Below are positions 35,640 to 45,666 of a DNA stretch of 64,000 bases, in pieces. Every line of letters begins with the position of its first letter. Position 1 is the stretch's first letter. Origin of the DNA: Paenibacillus sp. yr247. Lineage in GTDB: Bacteria; Bacillota; Bacilli; Paenibacillales; NBRC-103111. The DNA is taken from contig NZ_FNIF01000017.1 in assembly GCF_900103825.1 (NCBI RefSeq), positions 1 through 64,000 of the forward strand, in the 5' to 3' direction. A model generated the notes under the pieces. That model was given only the letters and a program-made list of their open reading frames with translations, was not told where the DNA came from and searched no databases. Both the position numbers and the translations under genes were made by a program.

Positions 35640-36584
35640 ATGACCATCTCTTGGAATATTGATTGTAGTTCCATCCAAACGATCAAATTCTCCTGCGAAA
35701 GTATCAAGGCTTGGCTCACCTTGATTGATAAGTGCATGAACAAAGGTTTGATAATTAGTAAAGAGCCTTCTCCCCACCTTCAATGGCAATGATCCTGGGT
35801 GTACAGGTTTATCTTTGTCTTCACAAATCTCTAGAAAAGCTAGAGTCCAGTTATGCTCTTTTAAGGAAGGTAACACAGCCTTGCTTTCTATCTTTCTCCA
35901 TATATAATCATAGAGCAACTCACCCACACAGAAAATAATCCCGTAGCCTTTCCATGTCATTAGAGCAACGTTGCCCTTAACAACGAATTGCTCTTGTTGA
36001 CGACGCCAAGCGTTTGTCTCGATAGTACCAACCTTTGCAATTTCCTGTCTTAACATTGCGTTTGTTCTCTGAGTATTTTCCGCCCATGTAGCAATATGTC
36101 TAGTAATTTCCCCTGTATTTGATGTTTCTCCACCGCCTTGCATTTCAAGCACAACCCTGTCAGGACCAGCCAATTGAGTCTTTCCATTGTGCAAGGTCAT
36201 CACAAAATCAGCACTATAATCACTTTGATCATTTGCCTTCAAAGGTACCTCTCTCTTAACAGCTACATCACTTTCGTTAAGTTCAGGTGAAAATGACACT
36301 TTGGCAATACTCATTAAAACTTCTTTCTGATAACTCGAAAGAGGCAACTTAATTTTCTTTTTTGGATTAATCGAATCAGGTACTGTTTTCTTCGAACTAC
36401 ATAAACGATTCTCACAAACAATCCATAACTTACCTTTGTTACGAATGGAACACACCGGAACTTTCTTGTGACACTTTCTACCATCCATAAAAGGACACAA
36501 TGCCCCCTCTACTGCTGGAGCAAGTGTTATATCATCTACGTCAGTTCTTTGACCTAAATATTCAGCAACCGTAACCCCTGCCAC
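35637..36584 (-). CDS. NotI-family type II restriction endonuclease
   Basis: 315 residues. The N-terminal part has five cysteines (C30, C38, C45, C57, C62), matching the iron-Cys4 region of NotI. The core PDRVVLEMQGGGETSNTGEI carries E147-x-Q149 in place of the usual E-x-K, the pattern known for this family. Conserved surroundings are NAWRRQQEQF, WKGYGIIFCVGELLYDYIW and LFTNYQTFVHALINQGEPS. It is convergent with the C5-methyltransferase, as expected for a restriction partner. A decayed paralogue lies at 38224-38869. Confidence 0.75.
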   Translation of the reverse strand: MAGVTVAEYLGQRTDVDDITLAPAVEGALCPFMDGRKCHKKVPVCSIRNKGKLWIVCENRLCSSKKTVPDSINPKKKIKLPLSSYQKEVLMSIAKVSFSPELNESDVAVKREVPLKANDQSDYSADFVMTLHNGKTQLAGPDRVVLEMQGGGETSNTGEITRHIATWAENTQRTNAMLRQEIAKVGTIETNAWRRQQEQFVVKGNVALMTWKGYGIIFCVGELLYDYIWRKIESKAVLPSLKEHNWTLAFLEICEDKDKPVHPGSLPLKVGRRLFTNYQTFVHALINQGEPSLDTFAGEFDRLDGTTINIPRDGH

Positions 36585-36683
36585 GTTTCATCACCTATTT
36601 CTATTAAGTTCCACTTACATTATAACAAATTTTTAGTATTATCATAGAAAGTGTTGAACATATTTGCAAAGGAGGGCGTGTGT

Positions 36684-37100
36684 ATGACAGACATGGTTTC
36701 AAAAGAGACAAGAAGTAAGATGATGAAGTCCATACGCTCTATTTCAAAGCTAGAGAATCTTGTTAGCAAGGAATTGTGGAACAAAGGCCTAAGATTTAGA
36801 AGAAATTCAAGGAGTTTATTAGGCACACCCGACATTTCGATAAAGAAATACAAAGTGGTTATATTTGTCGACTCTTGTTTTTGGCATTATTGCGACATAC
36901 ATGGAAGGTATCCAAAAAGCAATAGAGAATATTGGGATCAAAAAATAAGAAAAAATAAGCAAAGGGATTTAGATGTTACCAGCTCATATAAAAATAAAGG
37001 ATGGAATATACTACGGATCTGGGAGCATCAACTGAAAGGGGATTTCGATCAAACTATTGAGCAAATTCAACACTTTATAAACGATTGTAAAACTAGTTAA
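36684..37100 (+). CDS. vsr: Very short patch repair endonuclease (Vsr)
   Basis: Nicks DNA next to T:G mismatches made when 5-methylcytosine deaminates, so it travels with C5-methyltransferases. The 138 residues start at ATG 36684 after AAAGGAGG. Family marks are TRSKMMKSIRSISKLE, LGTPDISIKKYKVVIFVDSC, CFWHYCDIHGRYPKSN, and GWNILRIWEHQL. The catalytic Asp lies in GTPDI and the zinc ligands in the C-x3-H/C-x2-H region. The longer frame beginning at 36651 has no ribosome site. Confidence 0.88.
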   Translation: MTDMVSKETRSKMMKSIRSISKLENLVSKELWNKGLRFRRNSRSLLGTPDISIKKYKVVIFVDSCFWHYCDIHGRYPKSNREYWDQKIRKNKQRDLDVTSSYKNKGWNILRIWEHQLKGDFDQTIEQIQHFINDCKTS

Positions 37101-37207
37101 GAAGTACTCATCAAGAGGGCTTTTTATTTGTTTAATTGTATTAATTCAGTTTGCTCGACAGATAAAGTATCTATTTCATTCTGATCTATATGTGATCAAA
37201 TATCAAG

Positions 37208-37246
37208 AGCCTACACCCTCTCAGTAAAAGACGTGTAGGCTTTTGC
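37208..37246 (+). terminator. Terminator near vsr
   Basis: AGCCTACAC and GTGTAGGCT form a 9-bp stem with a 16-nt loop and TTTT after it. Confidence 0.65.
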
Positions 37247-37317
37247 ATTTAATTATAATCGAGCAATTAGGTTTAGGCGTCCCCGATATTTGTCAATGCG
37301 TTTTGTTGACATTACAC

Positions 37318-37345
37318 ACTCCACAAGCACCGTATGCGGGAACAT
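37318..37345 (-). repeat. rlmD-like attachment core B
   Basis: 28 bp identical to the rlmD 3' end at 26 of 28 positions by my count. On the minus strand it encodes MFPHTVLVE and an open tail (CVMSTKRIDKYRGRLNLIARL, then stop), like a replacement 3' end for rlmD. Confidence 0.75.
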
Positions 37346-37550
37346 GTGTTGTTTGTATGGAATCTGTAGTTGGCTAAACACCTTATAATATAAGGTGTTT
37401 TACTCTAGTAGGTTGCTCTGGACTTTGTTCCTTGTTGACTCACTTCGTCAACAAATCGTCAATAAGTAATTTTATCAAAATGGGATCAAGGGCATTGAAT
37501 CCTGACGGAAGATGATCTACAATTCGATTTCCTTGTTCTTATTTATGTAT

Positions 37551-37859
37551 TTAATTGTATCCTCTGTCTCGTAGAAAATTAAGGTAATGTTCGAGAGCCA
37601 CACTATACATATTATGCCCCGTACTGTTTTTGCTTATAAAAAACTCATTTTCTTTTATACGTTCAATTCCTCTCTCTAGATCATGCAATGAATTAATTGT
37701 ATAAAGACTTCTTTCGAGCAAACCTATCTTAATCATATCCTCTGAAATTGTATTTATCGCACGGGAATATTTATATGCAGAACTTGCACTTAATGTATTC
37801 CCATATCTTTTGTTCCTACTGCTAACTAACCAAACATCGAATTCTTTAGTTAATGTCAT
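37551..37859 (-). CDS. N-terminal module of an HNH/restriction-type protein, probably truncated
   Basis: 102 residues starting at ATG 37859 after AGGTGG. The sequence FDVWLVSSRNKRYGNTLSAS followed by KYSRAINTIS and HNMYSVALEHYLNFLRDRGY is the helical N-terminal module found before nuclease domains in several restriction-type proteins. The nuclease part is absent because the frame ends right beside region B. Expression as a short protein is possible. Confidence 0.45.
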   Translation of the reverse strand: MTLTKEFDVWLVSSRNKRYGNTLSASSAYKYSRAINTISEDMIKIGLLERSLYTINSLHDLERGIERIKENEFFISKNSTGHNMYSVALEHYLNFLRDRGYN

Positions 37860-38223
37860 GAAGCCACCTCAATTTAGTTCTTTTACTTGACTTTGCCTTC
37901 AACGTTCAGCAACTAAAGAAAGGAACCCACGTTCCCTGATTTAATACGTTTTAAAAATGGCTTCAAACAACACAGAAAAAATAAAAAATGTTTTTTTAAA
38001 AGCAACAGCCTACTGTACTCCACTAAATCATAATAGTAAGTAAATAAAAGGTATTACAATTGGTTTTTGCCGAATATTTAGGTTTAATTTCCCCCGTGAG
38101 CGATGAGTGATTGAATCTGGGTGAGAAAACCATGAAAAATCAACCAAGAAAAAAGAAGGAACTTTCGAGATTAGAACTGTTGAATTGCCTCACTGAAACC
38201 GATTATATCATGAAGATAAACAA
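37860..38223. other. Intergenic region
   Basis: AT-rich, no gene, RNA or repeat recognised. A short open frame near 38131 (MKNQPRKKKELSRLELLNCL) precedes the NotI-like remnant but is not convincing. Confidence 0.35.
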
Positions 38224-38869
38224 ATGAGGGGATACAATTTGCCTGTAAGTGTAGCTGAGTATTTAGGAAGAAGAACTAATGTAGAAGTTGAACAAATAGA
38301 ACCAGTTGAGGATAAAACTATTATTCCTGCGGTACTGTTTGGATTACATGCGAGCATCGGATTTGCGCCACAAAAAATATACCCCTGACCCAGTATCAAT
38401 CCGAATATGCTGGAAAAACTCTCGGATAGAACCAATGAATCATTAAGGAATGCCGTTGGTGCACACACAATAGAGACAAACGCATGGCGAAGATAACAAG
38501 AACAATTCATCGTAAAATAGCAATATTGCTATGCAAACATGGAAGGGGTACGGTATAGTCTTTTGTGTTAGAGCACCTCTATTTGATTACTTAATGACGA
38601 AGTTGGCTGATGCAAATCCACCTAATTTGCGCACTTACAACTGGACACTGGCCCTTATAGGTTTTTCCGAGCATTCCCAGAATCCAGTTAATCCACGCCC
38701 AATACCTTATAATGTTGACCTAAATCGATTATTATTCACAAACTATCAAACCTTCGTCCCAGCTTTTATAAACCAATGCGAATCAAGTCTCAATGCATTT
38801 TCAGGTCACTTTCTTAATTTGGTTGGAGATAGTATCCTCATTCCTCGCGATGGTGCGGATAGAATATAA
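38224..38869 (+). pseudogene. NotI-family endonuclease remnant
   Basis: Begins like the intact gene (VSVAEYLGRRTNVEVE against VTVAEYLGQRTDVDDI), loses the Cys region and the catalytic core, then resumes with TIETNAWRR followed by a TAA, QEQFIVK followed by a stop, and an open 112-residue end with WKGYGIVFCVRAPLFDYL and LLFTNYQTFVPAFINQCESS. It is a paralogue of the gene at 35637-36584 in opposite orientation, in the neighbouring island unit. Confidence 0.85.
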
Positions 38870-39020
38870 AATAGAGGAAAAGGGTGGGAAACTTGATCCC
38901 CCATCCTCTTCCTTTATTTTTATTGAATGTGCTTATCTATACACTACCAATTACATTAATAATCTAACTAATTCGATATAGAAGTTATCAACAATGCTGA
39001 AGTTCTACTCAATAATTAGG

Positions 39021-39993
39021 TTAAAAGTTATAGAGCGTGGTAAGACTTGTTTCTGAATAACAATTTTCGACCTTATCCTTACTTAAATTGTAAATCGCAC
39101 AATTTTTACTAGGTACAACTTGGTGTCTATAGGGCTGCAACCCCCTTACTTTATAAACCATATTATTATATTCGAGTCTTAACATTAGTGTACCGTTCCC
39201 CAGAGTAGTACTGTCTATAAATGTTCCAGCAATATCATATGGCCACTCAGCTCCAGGCGTTTGTTTCTTTTTACTCCAGTACTGTAAACAAGCAGGCCTA
39301 TATCTACAATATCTACAGTTTTCAGGGCTTGGGGTTGCTAATAATCGCTGTTTCTCTTCCAGGCCATTCACCTGAACTTTCATACAAAATTCCAGCATAG
39401 AGCATAAGCTGAGTGCTGTACTCCGTCTTTATCCCATTCTGCCCTTTAACTTCACCTGTCTTATAATCTATGATCTCATAACCGACTGAAGTATGTACAA
39501 TCTTATCTACATATCCCCCCAGTTTACCGTCTGGAGTTTCGATCCAACGCTCGTTACCGCTGAGCAGAATTTTATATTCTACATTGAATGAAGGCATAAG
39601 TGAGGCCGCTATATTTAATAGTAGCCTCTTCTTAAGTTCTTTCATACTGTTTTACGTAGGCACTTAGAGGGACAAGGTGTTTAGTTAAAAGGTTTCTAAC
39701 TAATTTTTCTTCCACTTCGGCAATACATAAATTCCAGGCGTTATTTAAATTATTCTTGTTTGAAATTTTTCCTTTACTAGCCTTTTCTAATAGGCTATGG
39801 AGACTGTTCCAAAATATGCGTTTGGAGTAAATGGAAGTAACCCTGCAACACCTGATGAAGATAATACCTCAAGATATTTGCACTGTGAAAAACCAAGATA
39901 CCGGCTTGGCGTAACCCTATTCAAAGGTTGTAGCGCATTCAGTTTTGCTAGCATACTACCACCACGTATCATCTTCCCTTCCCAGTTGTTCAT
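39021..39993 (-). pseudogene. RecB/Cas4-type PD-(D/E)XK nuclease gene, frameshifted
   Basis: The pieces join into one protein of about 320 residues. The N-terminus (SMLAKLNALQPLNRVTPSRY, YFGT) continues after a shift near 39800 with LHSLLEKASKGKISN, giving the RecB-type G-T-x-x-H box. After a shift near 39655 comes GGYVDKIVHTSVGYEIIDYKTG with the D and D-x-K, and YSTQLMLYAGIL. A third shift (39322-39398) leads to the cysteine cluster CRYCRYRPACLQYW. It starts inside the end of the giant helicase gene, so it was the last gene of that operon. Three shifts suggest it is dead here. Confidence 0.75.
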
Positions 39994-42900
39994 GACACCA
40001 ACCAGGTCGCCGGAGTAAGTTAAAAGTATCGATATAGCCCGGATTGCCTCCTGCTTCAACGATGGCATCTACTAAAATGCCCTGGGGGTTTTGTGTAGAC
40101 CATAAAGGGTGCACAATAAGCAAATTTTGACCGTCAGAACGCAAACCCGGAATGGCACCAAATTGTACCGGCTCATAATTGAAGTATGCTGCAAATTGCC
40201 GGGACAGTTTTTGGGCTAATAAAGACCATTCTTTGAGCTCTTCATACGAAAAATCGCCATCGAGCCCACACTTGTAGCCACTCGTGTACATGGCTCTTAA
40301 ATATGCTAAGCCAAGCCGCCAATCTAGTAACCCATGGTAAGGCATATTCCGATAATTCATTAAGCAACTATAACAAGCCGATTCACAAACATGTCTGTCC
40401 CCCGTTAAATATTGCATAAACGAATGTCTAGCACTAGGTGAAAAAATACCTTGCATGACATTATCCCAATTACGCTCGAGCCAACGAACAAAGCCTGCCC
40501 CGTTGGGTAAACGGTCACTGAGTATAATTTCTCCTACGTAAGAACCATCGGCAACCCTTGATCTTAAATACTGGCATAATTCAATCTCATCGGCGTCTAT
40601 ATCAAGCCGTTCAGCCACTATTGACCTCAGTAAGAACCCAGCTGATATAAGTGCTGCTCTCGATGTTACATTGGACGGGTCTAGATTTAACCCAAGCGTT
40701 GTGGCGCTCGGCCTTATTCTGAGTAAATCTGTGGTTTTTGCTGCCGCGATACCAAGTGACTCAATTTTCGGATAAAACTGATCAGTAGTATAATTAAAAT
40801 CCTCTAAGACCCATTGCCATTGCATTTCCGGTGCATTCCAGATGGCGCCATTGGGCGCCTTGGTCTTATTCGTAGTTACAAGCCCACCTTGGAACAATTG
40901 CTTCCCATTATCATTGATTCTCCAAACGCGACCTTCGCCACTTAGATAAATATGAACATTTGAGTTCTCAATCTTAGAGAAATCAGCGGGCTTTCCTTCT
41001 GCAATACTTGAAGGGGCCCCTGAAACTGCCCATTCTTCTTCCTTGGCATTTTTTCCCTGAGAATAGTCTGTTCGAAATGCCAGTGGTACTGCGACCTCAT
41101 AAACCCTAAAATTACTGCCTGTAGACTCTCCACAGTTCGTGCAATGATGGATTTCCTGATCTACCCGCATATATCCACAATCATCACAATGAGCGATCTT
41201 GTAACGCTGCGCGAGTGGATTATCTTGAGATGGCTTCCAATTATTTTGAATATTGATAAGCGGAGCGGTGAAGCCGATAGCTGTATGGATCGCTTTATTT
41301 TTTGTCTTTTGGGCACCAGGTGCAAATTCACTTATTGCAAGCTCAATATCCCTGTCTATTGTTAGCGGAGCTCGTGTCTTATCATCAAAACCATGATACA
41401 AGAGTCTGGTTCGTGAAGGCATTCCAAACATCGGCAATTTAGCACCTTCCGCCAAGCGTTCGGCAAGGCCTTCTCCAATTAACTCTGTATTTAAGGTGCA
41501 TATGTCAATTTCCAAGATTAGTTCTGATTGGATGAATCTTAAATAGTTTGTAATGCATTCATCACTTTGTTCCCAATACGGAATAACAGCGCAAATAACC
41601 TTTTCTATATTAGCAGTGTTACTTTGAAGCCAGTTGGAAATCTTATCCTTATATTGTCCCCAGTCATCTTTTAGTCCAAACTCCCCATGGGTATCGGGTG
41701 GACTTTCGGCACCATCCCACCAGCGCACACCAATAGCAATAAACGCTTGCCTCAAGCATTCTTTAGCTAGTAACCTTTTAATGATAGGCGGCTGGTTGGC
41801 AGTAATGAAAGGGACCGGTGGTGGATCCCCGGTTATTGAGCTGGGATTTGTAAAGTAATGGTCATCATGGCTTCGACCACCTCTGCAAAGTGTTAATACA
41901 AATGAAAACGCTTGCCCCCGCCTTCCTGCACGCCCGACACGTTGTTGGTAGTTAAAACGCATCGGTGGCATATTTGCCAACATAACAGACTGCAGATTTC
42001 CAATATCCACTCCAACTTCCATAGTTGTGGTAACGCTTAGGATATCTATTTCATCTACCTGCTGACCAGTTTGATTTCCATCCGCTTTAAGCAGCACTCC
42101 CCGGAATAGCCTTTGCCGTTCTGCTTGGTCATCCGTCTGGGCTGTAAGCTCCTCTGTATGCAGCCGAATGGGCTTACGATCGTTTGTTACCATATTTGCC
42201 AAATAATTCGTTCCCATCAACACTTCACATTTACCATATGGATCAACAGGCAAATCTGAATGGCAATTGGTACAGATCCCACTGGATGAATGAAGGTGAG
42301 GTCGCTTGCAGTTTGGGCATAACCAGTATGGATCCCCTGGCGATGCGACTTTTATATCGAGCTTCTCTGTCAGCAGGACGGCACCTTCGTGCCCTGCCCG
42401 AATTATCGTATGAAGCACTTTCTGACCGATCAGCTCTGACCGAATGTCCGAAACCCCCATTTTTTTGCAAACAGCATAAATATAATCTTTAAATATGCTC
42501 CTTGCATTGTTAAACTCCAACCAATGACTGTTAGGGAAATCTGAACCTTCATGGCGATATAGGTCACCAAGAATACGGATAGCCGAGTCGCATAGCTGTT
42601 TAAAAAGCTCTTGATCCAGGTCTACATCACTAGTGACCGCTCTGGTAAAGGCTTCATCTAGATGCAAAGTAAGATAACCAAGCCCCGACGATTCAAAGCT
42701 AAAATATAAACGGCTAAAGAACAAATCGCATAACTCTTGTCTTACTTTGGAAATGATTTTGTTTTTTGCTACACTAGCTTCAAGGGGTAAATCCTCAGCC
42801 CACGTCTTCTTTTCAAAATTAAACAGAGTAGTCCAACGGTACTTTCTGCCCCCCCAATAAAACGATTGGTACTCAATGTCATTGCCAGCAGGATTTACTC

Positions 42901-45649
42901 CAAGCCCAATAAACCGGGATATTAACCTTCCGGTATCCCTTTCCGAAGTTGCCTGGAAAAGTTCTTTGCATGTGACAAGAAGTGTCTCCTTCTTTCTTCG
43001 AATAACATTAAGTTTCTCTAAGCTCTCTTCATAAAATCTACGGTAAGCAGCGGGAGGTTCAACTTTTGTCTGTTCCAGATATTCTTTAATTTTATCCTCC
43101 GCATCTGGAAAATCGTGCATGTACTCCTTAGCCAGTGACGTCAGCGTCCCACCTGTTTCTAGGTAACTAAGCAGTTGCCCCTCTCCAATAGCGGATAGTT
43201 GCAATTCACTTAATACAATTTCGCGGAGAAGATCCTTATAATGATTTCGCTCTACCCCATTAGAAATTTGTGCTGCGTCTTCACGGCTATCGGAGAAAAT
43301 AACCAATTTTTTCTCGACGTCACTAGACAATTGATGGAACAGATCTTTTGAAAGGATCTGGCTGACTTTTGAAAAGCCCGTACGGAACCCACGAATGGGG
43401 CTATTCATTTTTCGTTTCGTGTAATCAGCAGAACAACAAGGGCATACCGAAGGAAGTGCTTTATACTCATTTCCCTTTACTTCATTACCACCATCAAGTA
43501 CAAACAAATAACCTCTTACATATCCAGTTGGGTCTTCATTTGCATCTTCATGTGAAAAGCTAATCCGGCCCGTTGCGGAACTGAGAGATGCTTTGCTCCA
43601 TTCTGCTGCTGCGGGGTCCTTTTCATCTCTTGGTTTCGATTGTTTCCATGAAACTGCCTCTTTCTTTACTTCTTCGGTATCTGAAGGCCAGAAAACAGCA
43701 TACTCATTGTAGTTTCTATTTCCTACCATGCTTTTCTTGTTTCGGTCAGGGATTCCCTCAATGTCTGGGGACGTGACCAGCATTTCCAAGCCACCGTTTT
43801 GCAGTTTTAAACGGTTACCTCCAAAAAAAACAGTTCCGCATTGTTCACAGTATAAAAGTTCCAAAATCCGTTTGCCATTAGCATCTACAATATCCGGTCG
43901 AGGAAACAGTTTTCCGACAGGTCGCGTTTCATCTTCTTTATGGGTAGAAGCCCATAACCCCTCTATATTGCGCAAAAACCAATGGAACCGAAAGGACGGG
44001 AGGCTACTGTTTGAGCCAGGTCTATCGCATAGTCCACGTGCAGTGAAAAACCCGGTAAGTGCCAATTTCCTGTCGTTTTTCCCAGCAATTGTACCAAACA
44101 ACCTTTTACCAAATGTATCTACAGATACTGCCCTTACTTTATTTTTTTCATTATCCATACAAGCACTAAGCAAGAGATTGCCTAATTGTATGTCAGGTGA
44201 CTCAAGGGCATCCTTCAAAGCCTTTAATCCAGTGTCCTCTCCTTTGTAATCTAACGATTGAATCAAAGCAGAAATTGATTCACTAGGATCAAAATCATAA
44301 TTCTTTTGGAATTGGGCAAATGGTTCCCAGGGAATTACGGTTTCTGTTTTAAAAGGCAATTGTTCCAGAGTACCACTAATAATATCAAACGCTTCACCAG
44401 ACAAACCAAAAAAATCTTGAAGAAATTCCCGGCTATCTACATCATCTGGCTCTAACGAAGCACTAGACGCTAAAATTCGAAGTTGTGGGTGATCTGGAGA
44501 AAGACCCAACCGATGTAGCAACAACTTAAGCAAATAAGACACCTCAGCGCCTGACGTACCGCGATACAAATGCAATTCATCAATAATTAGATGGAATATA
44601 TTCTTATCGCTTTCGCTAAGCCATTTTTTAGTATGCTCAAAAATTCCATTATCGACGTCACGCATCATCATTATGCTTAACATAGAGTAATTGGTAATCA
44701 AGACATCTGGGGGCGCATCTTGCATATCCCAGCGAGATCTCATCTCAGAGCCATCCAACTTAGGGAAAAAGAAGGGGATATCCTCTTTCTCCTTTGCTTT
44801 CGCATATTTATCTGCCTCTATGCTCGTCTGCTCCATTTTTTTCAAAAGGTCAGTTAACTCTTTTATTTTATCGGTATTCGGATTACCCGTTTTTTTGTAC
44901 TCATGGCCCGCTATAGGCGTCATGCCATTATAGCGTCCAAAGTAAATTTTATTCCCCTTCAAGTAGGTATCAAAGAATTCACGGGCTTGCGGGGAATCTA
45001 ACGCCTTTCGCAGCCTGGTTAATTGGTCTTCGACCAGGGCATTCATAGGATAAAGTATCATCGCACGGACGCCCGGCTGCCTTTGTTCATGACCACGTTG
45101 CGACACGCGGTAAGACTTTTCCATGCGATGCCTTTTTCCGGATTTGGGATTGCATTTATCTTGCCATTCTTTGTTTTTCCACCAATCATTTAGATGCGTA
45201 TCCGGAGCTTTAGGTTCATCCCACTGGGCAGCTTCTTTTGCCAAATAAGCAAAAAGTGGTAGTAGAAATGACTCAGTTTTACCAGAACCGGTTCCTGACG
45301 TAATAACACAATGCTTTCCTGAAATGGCTGACTCCAGCATTCGAGTTTGATGAACATACAAAGGCAGACTCGGATTAAAAAGCCCACAGGAAGCAAACTG
45401 TTGAAAAAGCCTGATTTCCTGATTACTGAAACCAGGTAATTCTTTACCAGTTAGCTCTGTAACCCTCATGTTCGAGCTTTTATACCTTGGCAATGGTTCA
45501 ATATATGGATCTTGGGATAACACACCTGGTTTTAGCAGTAATTCTTCCCTTTCATGTTCAATTTCCGGGTGACTAGTGCCAAAAGCTGTTTGTATATAAC
45601 GGATAAAATTATTTCGAATATCTTCAAATGCAAGAATAGGATTTGTCAT
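39956..45649 (-). CDS. Giant DEAD/DEAH helicase with DUF1998-type end (DruE-like)
   Basis: About 1,897 residues. The start at 45649 follows TTGGAGGAAAT. Walker A TSGTGSGKTES lies near residues 118-127, ILYPMNALVEDQ is motif Ia-like, and HLIIDELHLYRGTSGAE is the DEAH box. Later come TTTMEVGVDIGNLQSV and QRVGRAGRRGQAFSFVLTL (motif VI). Cys ribbons appear at CPCC, CPNCKRPHLH with CTNCHSDL, and CDDCGYMRVDQEIHHCTNCG. The C-terminus CESACYSCLMNYRNMPYHGL followed by LDW is DUF1998/MZB-like. Size and layout match DruE-class helicases of Druantia, though similar helicases occur in other systems. Confidence 0.85.
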   Translation of the reverse strand: MTNPILAFEDIRNNFIRYIQTAFGTSHPEIEHEREELLLKPGVLSQDPYIEPLPRYKSSNMRVTELTGKELPGFSNQEIRLFQQFASCGLFNPSLPLYVHQTRMLESAISGKHCVITSGTGSGKTESFLLPLFAYLAKEAAQWDEPKAPDTHLNDWWKNKEWQDKCNPKSGKRHRMEKSYRVSQRGHEQRQPGVRAMILYPMNALVEDQLTRLRKALDSPQAREFFDTYLKGNKIYFGRYNGMTPIAGHEYKKTGNPNTDKIKELTDLLKKMEQTSIEADKYAKAKEKEDIPFFFPKLDGSEMRSRWDMQDAPPDVLITNYSMLSIMMMRDVDNGIFEHTKKWLSESDKNIFHLIIDELHLYRGTSGAEVSYLLKLLLHRLGLSPDHPQLRILASSASLEPDDVDSREFLQDFFGLSGEAFDIISGTLEQLPFKTETVIPWEPFAQFQKNYDFDPSESISALIQSLDYKGEDTGLKALKDALESPDIQLGNLLLSACMDNEKNKVRAVSVDTFGKRLFGTIAGKNDRKLALTGFFTARGLCDRPGSNSSLPSFRFHWFLRNIEGLWASTHKEDETRPVGKLFPRPDIVDANGKRILELLYCEQCGTVFFGGNRLKLQNGGLEMLVTSPDIEGIPDRNKKSMVGNRNYNEYAVFWPSDTEEVKKEAVSWKQSKPRDEKDPAAAEWSKASLSSATGRISFSHEDANEDPTGYVRGYLFVLDGGNEVKGNEYKALPSVCPCCSADYTKRKMNSPIRGFRTGFSKVSQILSKDLFHQLSSDVEKKLVIFSDSREDAAQISNGVERNHYKDLLREIVLSELQLSAIGEGQLLSYLETGGTLTSLAKEYMHDFPDAEDKIKEYLEQTKVEPPAAYRRFYEESLEKLNVIRRKKETLLVTCKELFQATSERDTGRLISRFIGLGVNPAGNDIEYQSFYWGGRKYRWTTLFNFEKKTWAEDLPLEASVAKNKIISKVRQELCDLFFSRLYFSFESSGLGYLTLHLDEAFTRAVTSDVDLDQELFKQLCDSAIRILGDLYRHEGSDFPNSHWLEFNNARSIFKDYIYAVCKKMGVSDIRSELIGQKVLHTIIRAGHEGAVLLTEKLDIKVASPGDPYWLCPNCKRPHLHSSSGICTNCHSDLPVDPYGKCEVLMGTNYLANMVTNDRKPIRLHTEELTAQTDDQAERQRLFRGVLLKADGNQTGQQVDEIDILSVTTTMEVGVDIGNLQSVMLANMPPMRFNYQQRVGRAGRRGQAFSFVLTLCRGGRSHDDHYFTNPSSITGDPPPVPFITANQPPIIKRLLAKECLRQAFIAIGVRWWDGAESPPDTHGEFGLKDDWGQYKDKISNWLQSNTANIEKVICAVIPYWEQSDECITNYLRFIQSELILEIDICTLNTELIGEGLAERLAEGAKLPMFGMPSRTRLLYHGFDDKTRAPLTIDRDIELAISEFAPGAQKTKNKAIHTAIGFTAPLINIQNNWKPSQDNPLAQRYKIAHCDDCGYMRVDQEIHHCTNCGESTGSNFRVYEVAVPLAFRTDYSQGKNAKEEEWAVSGAPSSIAEGKPADFSKIENSNVHIYLSGEGRVWRINDNGKQLFQGGLVTTNKTKAPNGAIWNAPEMQWQWVLEDFNYTTDQFYPKIESLGIAAAKTTDLLRIRPSATTLGLNLDPSNVTSRAALISAGFLLRSIVAERLDIDADEIELCQYLRSRVADGSYVGEIILSDRLPNGAGFVRWLERNWDNVMQGIFSPSARHSFMQYLTGDRHVCESACYSCLMNYRNMPYHGLLDWRLGLAYLRAMYTSGYKCGLDGDFSYEELKEWSLLAQKLSRQFAAYFNYEPVQFGAIPGLRSDGQNLLIVHPLWSTQNPQGILVDAIVEAGGNPGYIDTFNLLRRPGWCHEQLGREDDTWW

Positions 45650-45666
45650 TGTAATTTCCTCCAACA

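Larger units (their letters stand above)
37101..37550. other. Attachment-site region B
   Basis: No gene. It holds a terminator (37208-37241), the rlmD-like 28-mer (37318-37345), a hairpin CACCTTATAATATAAGGTG, and ATCTACAATTCG near its end. The order 28-mer, AT-rich hairpin, ATCTACAATTCG is the same as in region A. Confidence 0.5.
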
